Assembly (NCBI GenBank): GCA_020354155.1
Contig: CP070644.1
Span: 1,901,461-1,918,565, forward strand
Reading direction: 5' to 3'
Length of the DNA stretch: 17,105 bases
Origin: Nitrospiraceae bacterium
Lineage (GTDB): Bacteria > Nitrospirota > Thermodesulfovibrionia > UBA6902
Shown in pieces: positions 13,951 through 17,105 of the stretch. A program made the position numbers and the translations under genes. The first letter of the stretch is position 1. Every line of letters starts with the position of its first letter. A model generated the notes under the pieces. The model searched no databases. It was not told the origin of the DNA and saw only the letters and a list, made by a program, of their open reading frames with translations.

Positions 13951-14430
13951 TTACCCTTTGTCTTTATCGCTGAAAAGTTCTTTCTTGGCTGTTTCATATT
14001 CTTCACGGGTTATGAGCTCTTTTTCGTAGAGACGTGACAGTTATGTAAGCTGTTGGACATTACCGGATGCAGGAGATGTCAGGAGTCTTGTGCGGTCAGA
14101 GGTAATCTGTCTGGTGTTAATATCTGTATTGGAACTGCTGATCTTCATTGTAGCTACTCCACCGAGCAAACTTATCTCAACATTCCTGTCACGCAGGTCT
14201 CCCACTGCTTCCTTCAGCTTCTTGCTGTCGACCTTTATCCTTTTATATAACATGTAGGCACCAACCGCTAGAAGTGCAATACCAACAAGAAACCATGCCG
14301 TGTGATTAATAATCCCGCTGACAAGAAGCACAAGAATGCCGACGCCACCGATGAGGAGTACATGCAGTATGAGAATGAGAAAGGCAACAGTAATGCTTTT
14401 GAACAAAGCGTTTTCAGATAATTTTCCCAT
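13951..14430 (-). pseudogene. SHOCT-domain membrane protein interrupted by an in-frame TAA
   Basis: ATG 14430 has GAGGA 6 nt upstream and opens a 129-codon frame ending in TAA at 14041-14043. Residues 10-40 and 45-62 are two transmembrane helices, followed by a basic, helical cytoplasmic part. Directly after the TAA the same frame continues for 29 codons to a TAA at 13951-13953, reading LSRLYEKELITREEYETAKK and on through ELFSDKDKG. This is a recognisable SHOCT (short C-terminal) domain, with the L-x-x-LY-x-KG/E-IT-x-EEY pattern normally found at the end of such proteins. One base change (for example CAA, GAA or AAA to TAA) would explain it. The extended gene ends 15 nt before the next gene, a natural operon spacing. 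The truncated protein may still function, or the TAA may be a sequencing error. Confidence 0.7.
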
Positions 14431-14976
14431 AAGGAATCCTCTTCGTACGTGGTTCTATTACTATATTAACATGCATTGCCGTCATTTCCCGACCTGATCG
14501 GACAATCCAGATGAAAAGCAGGATAATGTATTGAACGTCTGGATTACCGCTCCGGCGAGTTGCCTGAAGTTACCCGCCTTTCCTCCCCAGCGGATAAACC
14601 GGGGTTGCCGCAGGAATAACACCAGATAGACCTTGTTCACATATGATTAATGAAAGAAGCGCCATGCAATAATTTGCACTTACCCATTATGTTGCATACA
14701 TAAAATTGCATTGCTTGTAATTTGACAGGACCTGAATTAATTGCTAAAAGATATATCATGTTGTAAATTAAGCTTTTTATTTTATGGCCCGGGGATTGTT
14801 ATGTGATTTCACACTATCTAAAATACTCGTAAAATATGCTGGAGCTCTGGAAAGGGTAATTAGTGGAGTGGTCATTCAGGACCGGTTCACGTACAATAGA
14901 AATCGTCTGCACAGCAGAACCTGTGAGGAGTCAGATATCATTTTGTCTTAAATCTTAATTCAGGAGGACGCAAGGA
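14431..14976. other. 546-nt gene-free region between divergent genes
   Basis: I see no convincing gene here. The left part (14470-14640) has GC-rich scraps and an 8-bp inverted repeat AATCCAGA/TCTGGATT (14504-14511 and 14538-14545), like the edges of a decayed dispersed element. From about 14640 to 14830 the DNA is AT-rich. It holds four TTGCA or TGCAA pentamers within 14665-14710, one pair forming TGCAA-TAAT-TTGCA (14665-14678), possibly a regulator site. The right end must carry the promoter and 5' leader of the lipoprotein gene. Confidence 0.5.
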
Positions 14977-15255
14977 ATGCAGAAAATCATGCAGTTATGT
15001 ATCGTACTCTTATTTATGGTAGTTATTGGCTGCAGCAGTGCTGACACCGGAAGTCAGCTCAAGAAAATTGATGAGTTAAAAAACAAAGGGTTCCCGATTA
15101 CAGCTGAGCAGATGGAAAGCATAAATACATCTGTTGCCGAAGGCAAGAGTCTGATAGAGCAGGGGAAAGAGAAAGAGGCTTCAGAAGCACTTGCAAAGGC
15201 CATTGATATATTGAACATGGCTCAGGACGCCTATATATTCAATAAAGCAGACTAA
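14977..15255 (+). CDS. small lipoprotein
   Basis: A 92-residue protein with a lipoprotein signal: positive N-terminus, hydrophobic CIVLLFMVVI, and a lipobox VIGC with the acylated Cys at residue 19. The mature part is short, charged and almost wholly helical (IDELKNKGFPITAEQMESIN, EGKSLIEQGKEKEASEALAKAIDIL), resembling a helical hairpin with a TPR-like second half. I recognise no named family. AGGAGG lies 9 nt before ATG 14977, a strong ribosome-binding site. It sits alone between a long upstream region and a terminator-like hairpin. It would be anchored to the inner or outer membrane; Ser rather than Asp at +2 favours outer-membrane sorting by the E. coli rule. Confidence 0.8.
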   Translation: MQKIMQLCIVLLFMVVIGCSSADTGSQLKKIDELKNKGFPITAEQMESINTSVAEGKSLIEQGKEKEASEALAKAIDILNMAQDAYIFNKAD

Positions 15256-15273
15256 AGAAAATAATATTAATCC

Positions 15274-15313
15274 GGGGACAGGCCCCATGGGACCTGTCTC
15301 CCCCCTTGTTTTA
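15274..15313 (+). terminator. terminator-like hairpin after the lipoprotein gene
   Basis: GGGGACAGG (15274-15282) pairs with CCTGTCTCCCC (15293-15303) through GACAGG/CCTGTC plus GGG/CCC with one bulged T. A short T-rich tail (TTGTTTTAT) follows. It begins 18 nt after the lipoprotein stop codon. The tail is imperfect, so efficiency is uncertain. Confidence 0.55.
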
Positions 15314-15341
15314 TATGCCATCCAGATTAATCATTTTTTTA

Positions 15342-15381
15342 TTGACGGTTCCTTAGGGAAACTGTTACAGTTTTCCTAAGG
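15342..15381 (+). promoter_or_regulatory. 31-bp near-perfect palindrome over a putative promoter of the sigma-factor operon
   Basis: CCTTAGGGAAACTG (15351-15364), loop TTA, and CAGTTTTCCTAAGG (15368-15381) form a 14-bp stem with a single G/T mismatch. TTGACG at 15342-15347 resembles a -35 box, and TACAGT 18 nt later could be a -10 box, so the palindrome would cover the spacer and -10. That placement suits an operator; as RNA it would be a stable hairpin. It lies about 93 nt before the sigma-factor ATG. Neither flank has the T-run of a terminator in the right place. Confidence 0.45.
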
Positions 15382-15439
15382 CAATTATCGGTATTTTCCC
15401 TTTATTTTTATAATAGTCAGTTTAGTAATGGACAGTTTT

Positions 15440-15453
15440 TGAATGTGCATTCA
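15440..15453. promoter_or_regulatory. 14-bp perfect dyad upstream of the sigma-factor gene
   Basis: TGAATGTGCATTCA is a 6-2-6 inverted repeat ending 20 nt before the sigma-factor start codon. It could be a second regulator site or a leader hairpin. It may also be chance. Confidence 0.25.
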
Positions 15454-15473
15454 GTCTTTTATTTCGAAAAAGG

Positions 15474-16094
15474 ATGATGCAGCAGCTGCCTATGGAGACA
15501 GAAAACGCAACTGATCTCAACCTGATACAGGAATGCATAAGCGGCGAGAATAAAACCGCATGGGAAGCCTTTGTAAAAAAATATTCAAAACTGATCTGGA
15601 ATTCCATTCACAAGACCTTTCGACGTTATGCATTTCAATATACTGCTGAAGACAGTGAAGACATGTACAGCGCCATCTTTCTTTCCCTTGTAGAAAATGA
15701 CTTTAAAAAATTGCGGCAGTTCCGGCAGGAAAATTCCTGTGCCCTGTCAACATGGCTTTCCATCATCTCTGTGCGCAAAACCATTGATTTTTTGAGAAGA
15801 GATAAACGCCATTTAAGTGTTGATACTGCGGGAGAAGACAAGGAACTCGGGAACATAATTCCCGACATCACCTATAAGGCTGATCATCTGCTAGAGCGTA
15901 AGCAGGCTGAGGAACACCTGAAGCAATCCCTTGCATCCCTGTCGCCGAGGGATGGGATGATCTTTGATCTGCTCTTCAATAAAGGGGTATCACCGGAAGA
16001 TGCGGCTCAAACACTTGGTCTGTCCACAAATTTGATCTATTCCAGGAAACACAGAATAGTCGAGAAAATCAGGCAAAATATCAATAGTAAGTAA
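15474..16094 (+). CDS. ECF-like RNA polymerase sigma factor
   Basis: The 206-residue protein has the two-domain ECF layout. Region 2 (about residues 28-112) contains WEAFVKKYSKLIWNSIHKTF, the aromatic and acidic DSEDMYSAIFLSLVEND, and STWLSIISVRKTIDFLRRDK, which contacts the -10 element. Region 4 (about 145-202) carries LASLSPRDGMIFDLLFNKGV and SPEDAAQTLGLSTNLIYSRK, a helix-turn-helix for the -35 element. Region 3 is absent. Starts at 15474 or 15477 are both possible behind AAAAAGG; a later ATG exists at 15492. The gene is followed 69 nt later by an anti-sigma-like gene and then a cyclase gene, all on one strand, so it probably directs transcription of a signalling module and may autoregulate through the palindrome upstream. 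Confidence 0.85.
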   Translation: MMQQLPMETENATDLNLIQECISGENKTAWEAFVKKYSKLIWNSIHKTFRRYAFQYTAEDSEDMYSAIFLSLVENDFKKLRQFRQENSCALSTWLSIISVRKTIDFLRRDKRHLSVDTAGEDKELGNIIPDITYKADHLLERKQAEEHLKQSLASLSPRDGMIFDLLFNKGVSPEDAAQTLGLSTNLIYSRKHRIVEKIRQNINSK

Positions 16095-16163
16095 GAAAAA
16101 GTCCTTTCTATCGTCAAATAGACAGAAAAGAGAAACTGTACACAATATATTAAAGAGGTAACT

Positions 16164-16808
16164 ATGGATAGACACAACAGAAACTGCTTAAAGGACTATG
16201 AAATTGGGGCATATTTAGAAGGCAGGCTGTCTGATATTGATAAAGATAAACTTGAAAAGCGTCTCTATTCCTGTAAAGAGTGCTGGGAAGATTTTGTAAT
16301 GATGAAACAGGCTATCACTTATGACACTGGAGAACCAGAGGAAGAGATACCTTCTTATCTTATTCAGAGAGCTATTAATATGTATCCTGAGAAAACCAGT
16401 CTCATTGATGTTATTGTTGGTTTTCTCAAAGACTCTCTGCAGGTAATGCACTACTCTGAAGGGTTTAACATCTCCATGCCTCTTCCAGTGGGCGGCTTGA
16501 GAAGCGGTACAGTCGAACAACCAAATATGGTGGTCATAAAAAAATCATTTGACGACATTGAGGTTGAATTGGATATCGAAAAAACAGGTGGTGATCTGTG
16601 CAACATCAGGGTTGCTGTTGAAGAGGTTAGAAAAAAAATGCCCGAGAAGCCCTTGCGGGTTGAACTGGTCTCTCATGACCGGGAGCTTGTCTCAAACCTT
16701 CTTGAAAAGGGCGAGACTTTATTAGAGGATGTAGGCACAGGCCAGTATACCATCAAGATCCACACGAAGGGAAAAGTATTCGGCGAAATAGCGTTAAAAA
16801 TAGAATAG
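16164..16808 (+). CDS. soluble anti-sigma-like protein with degenerate zinc-finger domain
   Basis: The 214-residue protein begins with a ZAS/zf-HC2-like domain (about 1-50): CLKDYEIGAYLEGRLSDID and then EKRLYSCKECWEDF. Cys8, Cys37 and Cys40 are present, but the His expected four residues before Cys37 (H-x3-C-x2-C) is Arg33, so zinc binding may be weak or use another ligand. No transmembrane helix is present, unlike most ZAS anti-sigma factors. A helical linker (about 60-100) is followed by a beta-rich C-terminal half (about 120-214; VELDIEK, LRVELVSHDRELVSNLLEKG, GQYTIKI) that resembles a small beta-sandwich. AAGAGG precedes ATG 16164. It probably binds the upstream sigma factor. The C-terminal domain would sense a cytoplasmic signal; what that is remains unknown. 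Confidence 0.7.
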   Translation: MDRHNRNCLKDYEIGAYLEGRLSDIDKDKLEKRLYSCKECWEDFVMMKQAITYDTGEPEEEIPSYLIQRAINMYPEKTSLIDVIVGFLKDSLQVMHYSEGFNISMPLPVGGLRSGTVEQPNMVVIKKSFDDIEVELDIEKTGGDLCNIRVAVEEVRKKMPEKPLRVELVSHDRELVSNLLEKGETLLEDVGTGQYTIKIHTKGKVFGEIALKIE

Positions 16809-16826
16809 CTATGGTGGGGGATGACA

Positions 16827-17105
16827 ATGAATGATGATATTAACGATATAAAAAAATTCCTTGCTGAACGAGAAAAAATAGACTCTGTACTGAAATCAAA
16901 ATTCAGCAAAAAAATCTCCATCATGTTCACTGATATCAAGGGTTCCACCTCGGTTTATGATGTCCATGGAGATATTGACGGGAGAGTCATGGTCCATCGG
17001 CATAATGAAATAGTCCTGCCTGTTATCGGGGAGCATCACGGCGAACTTTTAAAGACAATAGGTGACGCAACAATGTCAGTCTTTGACGAGCCAGTTGATG
17101 CCATG
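16827..17105 (+). CDS. class III adenylate cyclase (N-terminal part)
   Basis: The visible 93 residues start with a short charged helix and enter a class III nucleotide cyclase domain at about residue 28. SIMFTDIKGST carries the first metal-binding Asp (D36), and LLKTIGDATMSVF carries the second (D80). Lys76 in KTIGD is at the adenine-recognising position; guanylate cyclases usually have Glu there, so ATP is the probable substrate. The partner specificity residue and transition-state residues lie beyond the window. I chose ATG 16827 because GGTGGGGG lies 6 nt upstream; ATG 16821 in the same frame abuts that site. The stop of the anti-sigma-like gene is 18 nt before, so the genes are cotranscribed. 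Any effector or sensor domain would be downstream. Confidence 0.85.
   Translation, partial: MNDDINDIKKFLAEREKIDSVLKSKFSKKISIMFTDIKGSTSVYDVHGDIDGRVMVHRHNEIVLPVIGEHHGELLKTIGDATMSVFDEPVDAM

Noticed and set aside
14041..14043. TAA before the SHOCT tail as a recoded sense codon
   Set aside because: TAA is not known to be recoded in standard-code bacteria and every other gene here uses TAA normally as a stop; mutation or base error is simpler.
15351..15381. Palindrome as a rho-independent terminator of the lipoprotein gene
   Set aside because: The T-run (15334-15340) is before, not after, the stem on the plus strand, and a better terminator candidate lies at 15274-15313.
1..17105. CRISPR arrays, tRNA or rRNA genes, intact insertion sequences
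   Set aside because: No regularly spaced direct repeats, tRNA cloverleaf sequences, rRNA signatures or transposase frames were seen on either strand.

Overview
The window is about 17.1 kb of dense bacterial chromosome with no rRNA, tRNA, CRISPR array or recognisable transposase. Exported proteins, a lipoprotein, a ChaN-type haem-uptake protein, moderate GC, AT-rich promoters and dispersed palindromic repeats suggest a Gram-negative anaerobe or facultative anaerobe. One gene appears to use selenocysteine. Nitrospirota or Desulfobacterota-like lineages would fit, but no marker gene here settles the taxonomy.

Layout. Positions 1-323 (-) hold the N-terminal part of a ChaN-like protein. Positions 711-3554 (-) form a likely three-gene unit: a 59-residue membrane protein, a split-barrel flavin-type protein and a rifampin-phosphotransferase-like dikinase. 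Positions 3638-4715 (+) carry an SRPBCC protein and methionine sulfoxide reductase A. Positions 4774-11154 (-) are a tightly packed seven-gene operon read from 11154 downward: class II photolyase, an atypical cluster-less MutY-like glycosylase, TspO, a second split-barrel protein, an NAD(P)-binding sugar-epimerase-like protein, a DUF523/DUF1722 protein and an Old Yellow Enzyme. A methyltransferase (11233-11856, +) is transcribed divergently. A nested palindromic repeat follows.

Positions 12164-13044 (+) hold a two-gene unit: an exported peroxiredoxin whose peroxidatic position is an in-frame TGA followed by a SECIS-like hairpin, and a third split-barrel protein overlapping it by 4 nt. Positions 13060-14430 (-) hold a TIGR01777-type epimerase and a membrane protein cut off from its SHOCT tail by one TAA codon. 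After a 546-nt gap come a small lipoprotein (14977-15255, +) and a signalling cassette (15474-end, +): ECF-like sigma factor, soluble anti-sigma-like protein lacking one zinc ligand, and the start of a class III adenylate cyclase.

Read together, 3.6-13.9 kb looks like a light and oxidative damage module: DNA photorepair, base excision, porphyrin-binding TspO, reductases for oxidised protein and electrophiles, a selenoperoxidase and several flavin or NAD(P) proteins. No regulator of the LitR/CarH type is visible inside the window. The strongest single signal is the selenocysteine peroxiredoxin, which a standard gene caller would break into two fragments.
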